Of a stretch of DNA of 64,000 nucleotides, positions 1-7,762 are shown piece after piece (the first letter of the stretch is position 1; each line of letters opens with the position of its first letter). The notes beneath the pieces are model-generated. The model did no database searches. It saw only the letters and a program-made list of their open reading frames with translations, and had not been told where the DNA came from. The DNA comes from Rhodanobacter spathiphylli B39. Lineage in GTDB: Bacteria > Pseudomonadota > Gammaproteobacteria > Xanthomonadales > Rhodanobacteraceae. The position numbers and the translations under genes were made by a program. The stretch is taken from NCBI RefSeq assembly GCF_000264295.1, contig NZ_AJXT01000005.1, positions 1-64,000 of the forward strand, in the 5' to 3' direction.

Positions 1-195
1 GGTCTGGGGTTTGCGTAAACACTTCGTGCGCAGCGGGCAGTCTTTGCAGGCTGCTTCCTGTGCGCGGAACTTGATCGCGGCATAGCCGCCGATGGTGCAG
101 TCCTTGCCGTTGCGATGCAGCCGCTGCCCGGCTGCATTTCCGTAACCGGTCTTGTTGAGTCGGTTTCGCTGGCTCGGACCTCGGTATAGACCGCA
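1..195 (-). pseudogene. IS1182-type transposase remnant, runs off left edge
   Basis: Read on the minus strand, this stretch translates without a stop and contains AGQRLHRNGKDCTIGGY followed by AACKDCPLRTKCLRKPQ. That is the Cys-rich (CxxCPLRxxC) segment of IS1182-family DDE transposases. Upstream of it (right of about 195) the expected N-terminal DDE-fold sequence is absent, so the copy is 5'-truncated. Its 3' end lies outside the window. No terminal inverted repeat was seen. The family call rests on recall of the Cys motif only. Confidence 0.55.
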
Positions 196-392
196 CCCAA
201 AGACTTCATTCATTCATCGACGGTCCGGGAGCGGTACGAGTTTCGTCCGAAATGCCGGTCAGGTTCGCATCGGGTTTTTTCCCATGGGGCGGGCGCGCCC
301 GATCGTGTAGTCTTTCGGCCGTTGCTTGTCCTGGCGAGCCTGCTACGACGCGGTTTGCCACTCCGGTTTCGGCATCCAGGGAAGGGGGTTTC
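196..392. other. Upstream spacer with no recognised gene
   Basis: This lies between the transposase remnant and the DUF2628-like gene. Open frames exist on both strands but have no recognisable protein character. The promoter of the 393 gene presumably lies here; no clear -35/-10 pair could be assigned. Confidence 0.4.
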
Positions 393-836
393 ATGAGCGA
401 TCCGTACAATACCTACGTTGACCACGTGCAGCCGGCGCGTCCGGTGGCGGCGGTGGCCGCTCCGGCGGCGAAGCCGGTGGACCTTGTCTCACGGCTGGAC
501 GTGTCCGATGCGTGGAAGCGCAAGTTCAGGCTGATCGAGAAGGCGGGTGGACCGGACTTGTCCGATGCGCGGAAATTGCAGTCCGGCGAACGGCGGGCCA
601 TCGGTTTCAATTTCCTCGCGTTCTTCTTCGGGCCGTTGTATTTCCTGGCCAAGGGGTTGTGGCGGCCGGCACTGATGTATTCCATTTTGGCCATTGCACT
701 GGGCGTGCTGCTGCAGATGCTCAGCAAGGGCAGGCTCTCGCACGGAGTCGGTTACGGTTTTGCGGCCGTCTACGCCTTGCGCGCCGATCTTCTTTACTAC
801 CGCAAGGTGGTGTTGGGCGAGATGAGCTGGTTCTGA
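393..836 (+). CDS. DUF2628-like small inner-membrane protein
   Basis: A 147-residue protein of unknown function. The start ATG at 393 follows a GGAAGGGGG ribosome-binding site; the frame is open further upstream but without protein character. A polar N-terminal half (about residues 1-75) is followed by the RRAIGFNFLAFFFGPLYFLAKGLW region and a second hydrophobic stretch (MYSILAIALGVLLQML), giving two or three membrane segments. The FFFGPLYFLxKGLW pattern is typical of DUF2628 proteins. It stands upstream of another small membrane protein gene. Function unknown. Confidence 0.75.
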   Translation: MSDPYNTYVDHVQPARPVAAVAAPAAKPVDLVSRLDVSDAWKRKFRLIEKAGGPDLSDARKLQSGERRAIGFNFLAFFFGPLYFLAKGLWRPALMYSILAIALGVLLQMLSKGRLSHGVGYGFAAVYALRADLLYYRKVVLGEMSWF

Positions 837-907
837 GCACTCAAGGGACAGGGCCGATCGCATGAGTCGCCGGGTCGGGACAGGTTCGGCGTTGCCGGGA
901 GTTGGCC

Positions 908-1216
908 ATGCATGAGCGACCCGCGGATTTCCAGCACCCGCTGCTGGCGCTGGCACTGCTGGTCGGCAATTTCCCCGCGTACATCTTCCTGGGCCGCCTC
1001 TTCTTCGGGAGCTGGCAGGACCTGGTCGACTGCGTGCGCGGTGTCGTCATCGTCAATCGCAGCCTCCGCCTGTGGTATCGGCCCGCGCAGCGGCCGCCGC
1101 CGGATCGGGAAGTGGATGGCTTGTACGCGGCGTTGAGGCTGCTGCTGTTCGTGCTGTTGTCGCTGGCCTGCGTCGGCGCGGAGTATCACGTTCTGGCATG
1201 GCTGCTGTACCGTTGA
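908..1216 (+). CDS. Small two-TM membrane protein, unknown
   Basis: A 102-residue protein with two hydrophobic stretches, about residues 10-33 (LLALALLVGNFPAYIFLGRLFF) and 71-95 (LRLLLFVLLSLACVGAEYHVLAW), and a basic loop between. ATG 908 is preferred over TTG 902 because a GGGAG box lies just upstream (897-901). It may be co-transcribed with the 393 gene, 71 bases upstream. The family was not recognised. Confidence 0.6.
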   Translation: MHERPADFQHPLLALALLVGNFPAYIFLGRLFFGSWQDLVDCVRGVVIVNRSLRLWYRPAQRPPPDREVDGLYAALRLLLFVLLSLACVGAEYHVLAWLLYR

Positions 1217-1356
1217 CGACCGTCGTCCGAGACCCGGGGCGACGCCGTGCCTCCGCTCGAGCCGGCGACGATGCAGGGCGTTGGCAGGATGGACGGGCTG
1301 GCCTCGCCAGGTGACGATGATGGCCGCGCAGGCGATGTGCGGCAGGGGAGATTCCG

Positions 1357-1605
1357 ATGCTGCAGATGCGACCGAACTGCGAGTGCTGCGACCGCGACCT
1401 GCCGGCCGAGGCCGAGGGCGCGATGATCTGTTCGTTCGAGTGCACGTTCTGCGCGCACTGCGTGGAGCAGGTGTTGCACGGCACCTGCCCGAACTGCGGC
1501 GGCGGCTTCAGCCCGCGGCCAACGCGGGCGGCGGCGCTGCTGGCGAAGTACCCGCCATCGACGGAGCGGGTGACCAGGCCGGATGGCTGCGCCAGCGCCG
1601 GCTGA
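1357..1605 (+). CDS. DUF1272 zinc-ribbon protein
   Basis: An 82-residue protein with four CxxC-type pairs: MRPNCECCDRDLP, ICSFECTFCAHC and GTCPNCGGGF. This is the layout of DUF1272, small Cys-rich proteins thought to bind zinc. A GGGGAG box precedes the ATG at 1357. The gene stops just before the convergent molybdenum-hydroxylase-like gene on the other strand. Biological role unknown. Confidence 0.85.
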   Translation: MLQMRPNCECCDRDLPAEAEGAMICSFECTFCAHCVEQVLHGTCPNCGGGFSPRPTRAAALLAKYPPSTERVTRPDGCASAG

Positions 1606-1620
1606 TCGGGACAGGCACCA

Positions 1621-3873
1621 CTACAGCAGCCGCAGCAGCTCCTTCATCAACGGCAATCGCCGCACGCGTACCGCGCTGGCGCGGAACACCGCATTGGCGA
1701 GCGCGGGGGCGACCGTGGGCATGGCCAGGAAACTGGCGCCGGCGGGGTCACGCTCGTCGTCGACGGTGATCACCTCCACCTCGTTGGGCAGCTGCGCCAT
1801 GCTGGCCAGCGGGTAATCCCTGAGGTCGTGCTGCTGCACCTGGCCACCCTTGATGGTGATGGCGGCATTCATGGCGATGGACAGCGCATCCAGCGTGGCT
1901 CCGGCGACCTGGCCCTGCAGGCCGGTGGGGTTGATCACGCGGCCCACGTCGACGGCGCAGACCACGCGCTGGATGGTGAGCTTGTCGCCCTGCATCGCCG
2001 CCTCGATCGCGTGCGCGACGTAGGCGCCGTCGACGTGCCAGCAGGCGATGCCCAGGCCGTTGACGGTGCGCAGCCAGTTCTTCCACTCGATGCGATCGGC
2101 GACCAGGCGCAGCACGTTGGCCAGGCGGCCGACGTCCAGCGTGCGACCGTTGTCCAGCGGCAGCTGGCGCGCTTCGCCGAGGATGCGCAGGCGCGTCTTC
2201 AGCGGGTCCTCGCGCATCTGGTGGGCGATTTCGTCGATGAAGCTTTCCACCGCGAACGCATTGCTCAGGTGCGGCATGCCGCGCATCGGGCCGCGGGGAG
2301 TGGCCGATTCCAGCGCGTACCAGTCGCTGCGATAGTTCGGCACCAGCGGGGCGGGGAACTGGTCGGCCTGCAGTTCGGACGTCCACAGGTGATCCTGCGG
2401 CACGCCGCGTCCGGTCAGTGCGGAGGCGCTGGCCATGCGCTGGTTCCACGCCAGCAGCTGGCGCTTGCGATCGATGATGGCGCCCAGCTGGTGCACGCTG
2501 CCGCTGCGGTAGTAGTCGTTGCGCAGGTCCTGTTCGCGCGACCACAGCAGGCGCACCGGCTTGTTGATCGCCTTGGCCAGCATCACCGCCTCGGCCACGT
2601 AGTCGTGATCGAGCCGGCGGCCATAGCCGCCGCCCACGCGCGGCACGCGGATGTCGATCTTGTCCGCGGCCAGGCCGGTCAGGCGCTGCACCACGGCCGA
2701 GGCTGCCTGCGGCGCCTGGGTGGGCACCACCAGGCTGGCGCGATCCTTGTCCAGCCGCACCAGGCAGTTCGTCGTCTCGGCGGTGGCGTGCGCCAGCCAC
2801 GGCTGGAAGTAGGTCGCCTCCAGGCGGCGCGCGGCCTTCTTGCCGGCGGCGTCGACATCACCGATGTTGCGCACGCGGGTGGTGGGCGCGCTCTTGCCGC
2901 CGAGCAGGGCGAGCGCCTGCTGTTCCAGCGCACTGCTGCTGGCGTCGCCGCTGGCACCGGGCTTCCATTCGAGCTTGAGCCGGGCCTGGCCTTGCAGCGC
3001 GGCCCAGGTGTTTTCGGCGAGCACGGCCACGGCCGGGGCGATCACGGTGCTGCCCGCCGGTTGTCCGCGCTCGGGGCGCAGCTGCACCACTTTCAGCACG
3101 CCGTCGACGGCCAGCGCGTCGGTGGTGTCGATCCGTGCCAGCTTGCCGTCGGGCCAGGGGCAATGCGAGAGCACGGCGACCACGGCGTCGCCGTAGAAGT
3201 GGTCGATCGCGTAGCGGGTCTGCCCGGTGACGATGGCGCGCGCGTCGACGTCGCCGACGCCGTGGCCGATCAGCCGGTAATCGGCGGGGTTCTTCAGCGG
3301 CGGCAAGGTGGTGGGCAGGGCGATCTTGCTGGCGTCGGCAGCCAGGCTGCCGTAGCTGAAGCGGCGACCGTCCGGCGCGATGACCATGCCGTTCTCGCTG
3401 CGCAGGCGGCTGGCGGCCAGGCCCAGCCGGCGTGCGGCGGCCTGCAGCAGCAGCCAGCGCGCCACCGCACCGGCCTGGCGCAGGTCGCGCCAAGCGGCAG
3501 GGATCGAGGTGCCGGTGCCGCCGACCTGGTGGCCGTAGCTCCACACCGGCTTGCCGTTCCGGCTGTCGACGCCGAGGCCGAGCGCGACCACCCGCACGTT
3601 GTTCCAGTCGACGTCGAGTTCGTCGGCGATGATGCGCGGCAGCGAGGTGGCCACGCCGGTGCCGGTGTCCGGATCGCGCGCGCCGATCAGCACGCTGCCG
3701 TCCTCGTCGATGCGCACGTACGGTCCGAGCCCGTGGATGTTGTCGCCCAGCAGTGCCGGCGGCAGCGGTGCGTCGGCCGCTTCGGCGAAGCGGATGCCGA
3801 CCAGCAGCGAGCCCGCGGTGCCGGCGAGCACCTGCAGGAAGCGGCGGCGCGAAAGTCGGATGCCCTGGCTCAT
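1621..3873 (-). CDS. Molybdenum-hydroxylase large subunit-like (IorB/xanthine-dehydrogenase family), atypical active site
   Basis: A 750-residue protein homologous to the molybdopterin-cytosine-dinucleotide subunit of isoquinoline 1-oxidoreductase-type enzymes. The start at 3873 gives MSQGIRLSRRRFLQVLAGTAG, a twin-arginine signal typical of IorB. Conserved blocks include VGGGYGRRLDHDYVAEA, LLWSREQDLRNDYYR, RGMPHLSNAFAVESFIDE and VDVGRVINP. In the C-terminal block the family has GxGEPGxPPxAPA, whose Glu is the catalytic base. Here it reads GASFLAMPTVAPA, with Phe715 at the Glu position. The frame is intact, so this is divergence, not simple decay. It overlaps the partner small-subunit gene by 4 bases. 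Substrate and activity unknown. Confidence 0.85.
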   Translation of the reverse strand: MSQGIRLSRRRFLQVLAGTAGSLLVGIRFAEAADAPLPPALLGDNIHGLGPYVRIDEDGSVLIGARDPDTGTGVATSLPRIIADELDVDWNNVRVVALGLGVDSRNGKPVWSYGHQVGGTGTSIPAAWRDLRQAGAVARWLLLQAAARRLGLAASRLRSENGMVIAPDGRRFSYGSLAADASKIALPTTLPPLKNPADYRLIGHGVGDVDARAIVTGQTRYAIDHFYGDAVVAVLSHCPWPDGKLARIDTTDALAVDGVLKVVQLRPERGQPAGSTVIAPAVAVLAENTWAALQGQARLKLEWKPGASGDASSSALEQQALALLGGKSAPTTRVRNIGDVDAAGKKAARRLEATYFQPWLAHATAETTNCLVRLDKDRASLVVPTQAPQAASAVVQRLTGLAADKIDIRVPRVGGGYGRRLDHDYVAEAVMLAKAINKPVRLLWSREQDLRNDYYRSGSVHQLGAIIDRKRQLLAWNQRMASASALTGRGVPQDHLWTSELQADQFPAPLVPNYRSDWYALESATPRGPMRGMPHLSNAFAVESFIDEIAHQMREDPLKTRLRILGEARQLPLDNGRTLDVGRLANVLRLVADRIEWKNWLRTVNGLGIACWHVDGAYVAHAIEAAMQGDKLTIQRVVCAVDVGRVINPTGLQGQVAGATLDALSIAMNAAITIKGGQVQQHDLRDYPLASMAQLPNEVEVITVDDERDPAGASFLAMPTVAPALANAVFRASAVRVRRLPLMKELLRLL

Positions 3874-4406
3874 CGCGGGCCCGCCTTGCCGGCGGCGGCT
3901 CGCTTGATCGCGCGGCGCACGCGGGTCTGGCAGCCGCAGCGGCACAGGTTGGGCAACTGGTCGATGTCGTCGTCGCCCGGATGCGGCTTGCGGCGCAGCA
4001 GATCGACGCCGGCGATCAGCCAGCCCGGCGTGCAGTAGCCGCAGCCGATCGCGTCCTCGTCGATGAAGGCCTGTTGCAGCGGATGCAGGCTGCCATCATT
4101 GGCGGCCAGCCCTTCCACGGTGACCACCGCCTTGCCGGCCAGCCTGGCCAGTGGCTGGGCGATCGCGGAGACGGCCTTGCCGTCCAGCAGCACCAGGTCG
4201 GCGCCGCTGCCGCCGTGCCCGCCGGCGTACTTGGTGCCGGTCAGCCGCAACACGTCGCGCAAGTACCACAGCAGCGGCATCTGCGGATCACCGGTGTGGC
4301 GGTAGTGCTCGCCATTGATCAGCAGGTCGATGCCGTCGCGAATCTTTTCCGGAACGATGCCGCTTTCCGGAGGGGGCGGCAGGACCTGGGCTTGCACGGG
4401 CGCCAT
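3870..4406 (-). CDS. Molybdenum-hydroxylase 2Fe-2S subunit-like (IorA family), lacking one cluster
   Basis: A 178-residue partner of the IorB-like protein; normally this subunit carries two [2Fe-2S] clusters that pass electrons from molybdenum to an acceptor. The C-terminal helical domain keeps its ligands (C122, C125, C155, C157: CGYCTPG and CRCG). The N-terminal ferredoxin-like fold is recognisable, but its motif, normally TKYGCGxxxCGAC, reads TKYAGGHGGSGAD. The fourth Cys is also gone (Ile82). All four ligands of that cluster are therefore missing. The start at ATG 4406 follows AAGGAG. It is first in a two-gene operon. Confidence 0.85.
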   Translation of the reverse strand: MAPVQAQVLPPPPESGIVPEKIRDGIDLLINGEHYRHTGDPQMPLLWYLRDVLRLTGTKYAGGHGGSGADLVLLDGKAVSAIAQPLARLAGKAVVTVEGLAANDGSLHPLQQAFIDEDAIGCGYCTPGWLIAGVDLLRRKPHPGDDDIDQLPNLCRCGCQTRVRRAIKRAAAGKAGPR

Positions 4407-4457
4407 CCATCATCTCCTTGAGGTCGATTCGCACATTGTGGCATTGCCGCCGCCCGC

Positions 4458-5786
4458 TTAGGGCAGTGGATGGCTGAACAGGCGCCGCCAGACGAAGTAG
4501 ACCGGCACGCCCGCCAGCATGACCAGCAGCACGATGGCCGAGCTGCGCGGGTTGTCGAGCAGGGTGGCGACGACCACCGCCACCACTGCGGCGACGAACA
4601 GCAGCGGCAGCCACGGATAGCCCGGCACGCGGAAGCCGCCTGCCGCATCGTCATGGCGGCGATACCAGAACAGGGTGGCCACGCCCAGCGCGCAGGCCAG
4701 CCAGTCGCCGAAGGTGGCGTAGTCGAGCAGCTGGCCGTAGCTGAACGCCAGCGCCAGCAAGACCGCCCAGCCCGACAGCAGCAGCAGCGCGGTGTTCGGC
4801 GTGCGCCAGCGAGGATGCAGGCGGGCCACGGCGCGGAAGAACAGGCCGTCCTCGCCCATCACCTGCAGCACGCGCGCGCCGGCGACCAGGGTGATGTTGC
4901 AGAAGCCGAGGGTGGAGATCGCCACGCCCAGCGCGATCAGCCTGGCGCCGATCGGCCCGGCCACCTGCTGCATCACGTCGGCGGCGGGCGCGTTGCTGGC
5001 CGCCAGGCCGGCGTGGCCGAGCACAGCGAGATAGGCCACGTTGACCAGCACGTAGGCGACGATCACCAGGCCCATGCCCAGCGCCAGCGCACGCGGCAAG
5101 GTGCGCTGCGGCTCGCGCACTTCGCCCGCGAGGTTGTTGAGATAGGTGAAGCCCGAGTACGCGAACAGCACCGGCAGCGCCGCACCGATGAAGCCCACGC
5201 CGCGACGCGCAGGGTCCGCGGCCAGCACCTGCTGGTGGCCGGCGCCGGCGAAGAACAGCCCGCAAGCCACCAGCACCGCCACCGCCAGCAGCTTGAGCAG
5301 GGCGAACAGGTTCTGGATCTGCGCGCCAAGGCGGATACCGAACAGGTTGATGCCGGTGACGAAGACCAGCGCGCCGATCGTCAACGGCAGCGACCACGCC
5401 GCCGACAGGCCGAACAGCGGGGCGGCATAGCTGGCGAAGATCGTCGCCACCGCGGCGGAGGAGCCGGAGTAGATCACCAGCAGCATGGTCCAGCCGAACA
5501 GGAAACCGGCCAGCGGCCCGAACGCCTCGCGCAGGTAGACATAGGTGCCGCCGGCATGCGGCCGGCGGGCGCCCAGTTCGGCGTAGCACAGCGCACCCAG
5601 CAGGGTGAGCAAGCCCGCGGCCACCCACATCAGCAACAGCCACAAGCCGGACTCGGTGCGCTGCGCCACCACGCCGGGGGTAAGGAAGATGCCGCCGCCG
5701 ATGACGCCGCCGACCACGATCAGGGCGGCGTCCCAGGGACGCAGGCTGCGCAGGTAGGAGCCCGTGGACGGCGGAGGAGATGACAT
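4458..5786 (-). CDS. APC-family amino acid permease
   Basis: A 442-residue inner-membrane transporter with about 12 hydrophobic segments. The N-terminal GVIGGGIFLTPG is the APC superfamily TM1 substrate-binding signature, and RRPHAGGTYVYLREAFGP is the TM3 region of amino acid/polyamine permeases. The start at 5786 (MSSPPPSTG) places the first membrane helix at about residue 20; the longer open frame upstream lacks permease character. It probably imports or exchanges an amino acid; the substrate is not readable. It ends just upstream of the iorAB-like pair on the same strand, but a functional link is not evident. Confidence 0.88.
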   Translation of the reverse strand: MSSPPPSTGSYLRSLRPWDAALIVVGGVIGGGIFLTPGVVAQRTESGLWLLLMWVAAGLLTLLGALCYAELGARRPHAGGTYVYLREAFGPLAGFLFGWTMLLVIYSGSSAAVATIFASYAAPLFGLSAAWSLPLTIGALVFVTGINLFGIRLGAQIQNLFALLKLLAVAVLVACGLFFAGAGHQQVLAADPARRGVGFIGAALPVLFAYSGFTYLNNLAGEVREPQRTLPRALALGMGLVIVAYVLVNVAYLAVLGHAGLAASNAPAADVMQQVAGPIGARLIALGVAISTLGFCNITLVAGARVLQVMGEDGLFFRAVARLHPRWRTPNTALLLLSGWAVLLALAFSYGQLLDYATFGDWLACALGVATLFWYRRHDDAAGGFRVPGYPWLPLLFVAAVVAVVVATLLDNPRSSAIVLLVMLAGVPVYFVWRRLFSHPLP

Positions 5787-6054
5787 TCGATGGACTCGGC
5801 AGGGCTGACGCGACAGCATGGCGTCGCGCCGGCGATCGGGCAAGCCGGGCCCGGTTTGCAGCTCGCCGTGCACACCGCAACGGTGGTGGTGCGTCGGAAT
5901 CTCGTGGCGTGTGAGGGAGCCGCGCGTCGACGCAAAAACTGCGTTGTCTCGCAATTTCATGCGGCTCTTGGTTCCGTCTCCCGCTTCACGCAGAATGCCG
6001 CGCCCGCATGCATGTGGCAGCGGGCATGGCAGCAGTATCCAAACAGGGAATCGT

Positions 6055-6639
6055 ATGAACAAAGTCATCAGGATGGCCGCCTTCGCGTTGGCGTTGGGCA
6101 CCGTGTCGACCGGCGCGTTTGCCGCCGATACGGGCGCGTTCTTCATCAACGCCAATGTCGGCCAGTCGCACTTCCACGACAGCGGCTTCGACGACCGTAC
6201 CGACACCACCACCGCGGCGCGCGTCGGATATGCGTGGCATATGGGCGACGCCAGCGATCTTGGCGTCGAAGCTGGCTACGTCAACCTGGGCCAGGCGAGC
6301 GGGTCGTTGATCGTCAACTTCAACACCGTCAACCTCAAGACCAAGCTGACCGGGCCGTTGCTTGGCGCCAACTTCAAGTACACCTTCAACAACAAGATCT
6401 ACCTGTCCGCACGCGCGGGCTGGTTCCGTTCGAAGTTCGACGCGAACGTGACCACTCTCGGCTCGGACAGTTTCAGTGGCGATGGGGCCTACAGTGGCGT
6501 CGGCGTCGGTTACGACGTCACGCCGCACTTCAGTCTGGGCGTGAACTTCGACGAGTACCACAGCCGTGCCACGGTGTATGGCACCAAGGCCAAGGAAGCC
6601 GTCAGCTCGCTGTCGGGATTTGCCGAATATCGTTTCTGA
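6055..6639 (+). CDS. Outer-membrane beta-barrel protein
   Basis: A 194-residue precursor. MNKVIRMAAFALALGTVSTGAFA is a signal peptide, cut before ADTGAFF. The mature part alternates polar and hydrophobic residues in amphipathic strands and ends in Phe (GFAEYRF), the usual C-terminal signature for BAM-dependent barrels. Length fits an 8-stranded OmpA/OmpX/OmpW-like barrel. The start ATG 6055 is preceded by CAGGGAA. A strong terminator follows at once. The 268 bases upstream to the divergent permease hold no gene and must carry both promoters. Confidence 0.8.
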   Translation: MNKVIRMAAFALALGTVSTGAFAADTGAFFINANVGQSHFHDSGFDDRTDTTTAARVGYAWHMGDASDLGVEAGYVNLGQASGSLIVNFNTVNLKTKLTGPLLGANFKYTFNNKIYLSARAGWFRSKFDANVTTLGSDSFSGDGAYSGVGVGYDVTPHFSLGVNFDEYHSRATVYGTKAKEAVSSLSGFAEYRF

Positions 6640-6662
6640 GTCTCGCGCAACCGGTGCAGGAG

Positions 6663-6685
6663 AACGGCCGCCCCGGGCGGCCGTT
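6663..6685. terminator. Intrinsic terminator after the barrel gene
   Basis: A perfect 11-bp inverted repeat, AACGGCCGCCC / GGGCGGCCGTT with a 1-nt centre, is followed by TTCTT on the plus strand. It lies between the convergent barrel gene and the phzF-like gene (stop at 6690) and could serve both. Confidence 0.8.
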
Positions 6686-6689
6686 TTCT

Positions 6690-7589
6690 TCATGCGTGAC
6701 CGGTCGGCTCATCAAGCCTCAGTTCACCGCGTACGCCGATCACGCAGGCGCCACCGATGGTGACCGCGCCGCTGGCTGCGTCGCGGGCCACCTCGACGAT
6801 GCCGTCGCGACCCACTTCGCGGCCCTGGCTGGCGCGATAGTCCAGGCCGTAGCCGTCGCGATCGCCGCGCGCGGCCAGCCAGGCCATGATCGCCGCGTTG
6901 GCGCTGCCGGTGACCGGGTCTTCCGGAATGCCGTCGGCCGGGCAGAACGCGCGCACGGCCATCGCCGCATCGCCGGAACGCTCGCGGCCGAACACACCGA
7001 CGCCGACGGCGTGCTGCCGCGTGCAGATTTCCGCCAGGGCGCCCATGTCCGGCTTCAGTGCCCGGACGGTTGCCGCCTCGCCCAGCTGGCACAGCAGCCA
7101 GTGCGGACCGTTGTCGACGAGCACCACCTCATCCCCGGCAAGTTCCACCTGCAGCGCGGACGCCAGTTGCGCCCTCCGTGCATCGTCGAGCGCGTGCATC
7201 CGCGCCGGCGGCGCCTGCACGTGGATGATTCGCGTCGGCCCCTGGCCGATCACCTGCACCGGCAGCAGGCCGGCGGCGCACTCCTGGATCAGCGCCGTCT
7301 TGCCGGCGTCGACCAGGCCGGTCTCGATCGCCGCATACGCGCTGCCCACGCTGGGGTGGCCGGCAAACGGCAGCTCCTGCCGCGGGGTGAAGATGCGCAC
7401 GCGGTAATCCGCCTGCGGCGTGCTCGGCGGCAGCAGGAAGGTGGTCTCCGAAAGATTGGTCCAGCGCGCGATGCGCTGCATGGCCTGGCCATCCAGCCCT
7501 TGTGCCCCGATCACCACGGCCAGCGGGTTGCCGTCGAACAGGCGGCTGGCGAAGACGTCCAGCTTCAGGAAGCGGAAGGTGTCGGGCAT
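6690..7589 (-). CDS. PhzF-family isomerase
   Basis: A 299-residue protein with the diaminopimelate-epimerase-like PhzF fold. Family motifs present: FDGNPLAVV near the N terminus, TNLSETTFLLPP (the Glu is the PhzF catalytic acid), LPFAGHPSVGSAYA, and DPVTGSANAAIMAWL in the second lobe. No phenazine genes are nearby, so a phenazine role is unlikely. These homologues are common stand-alone enzymes with unidentified substrates. It is divergent from fumarase, with a 173-bp shared upstream region. Confidence 0.9.
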   Translation of the reverse strand: MPDTFRFLKLDVFASRLFDGNPLAVVIGAQGLDGQAMQRIARWTNLSETTFLLPPSTPQADYRVRIFTPRQELPFAGHPSVGSAYAAIETGLVDAGKTALIQECAAGLLPVQVIGQGPTRIIHVQAPPARMHALDDARRAQLASALQVELAGDEVVLVDNGPHWLLCQLGEAATVRALKPDMGALAEICTRQHAVGVGVFGRERSGDAAMAVRAFCPADGIPEDPVTGSANAAIMAWLAARGDRDGYGLDYRASQGREVGRDGIVEVARDAASGAVTIGGACVIGVRGELRLDEPTGHA

Positions 7590-7762
7590 GGTCGGTGGCG
7601 ACGGGTGACGGGGAGGGGTTCGATGATAGCGGCAAGCCGGGATGTCACCCTTCCGCTGCGGCGGACTGCGGGCGCCGCAGCGATTTGCGGCACAATAAGA
7701 GGGTTGTGCGCCCCGGACAGCAGTCTGCGGCGCCTCGCCCCCTCGACATCAAAGCTGCCGCC

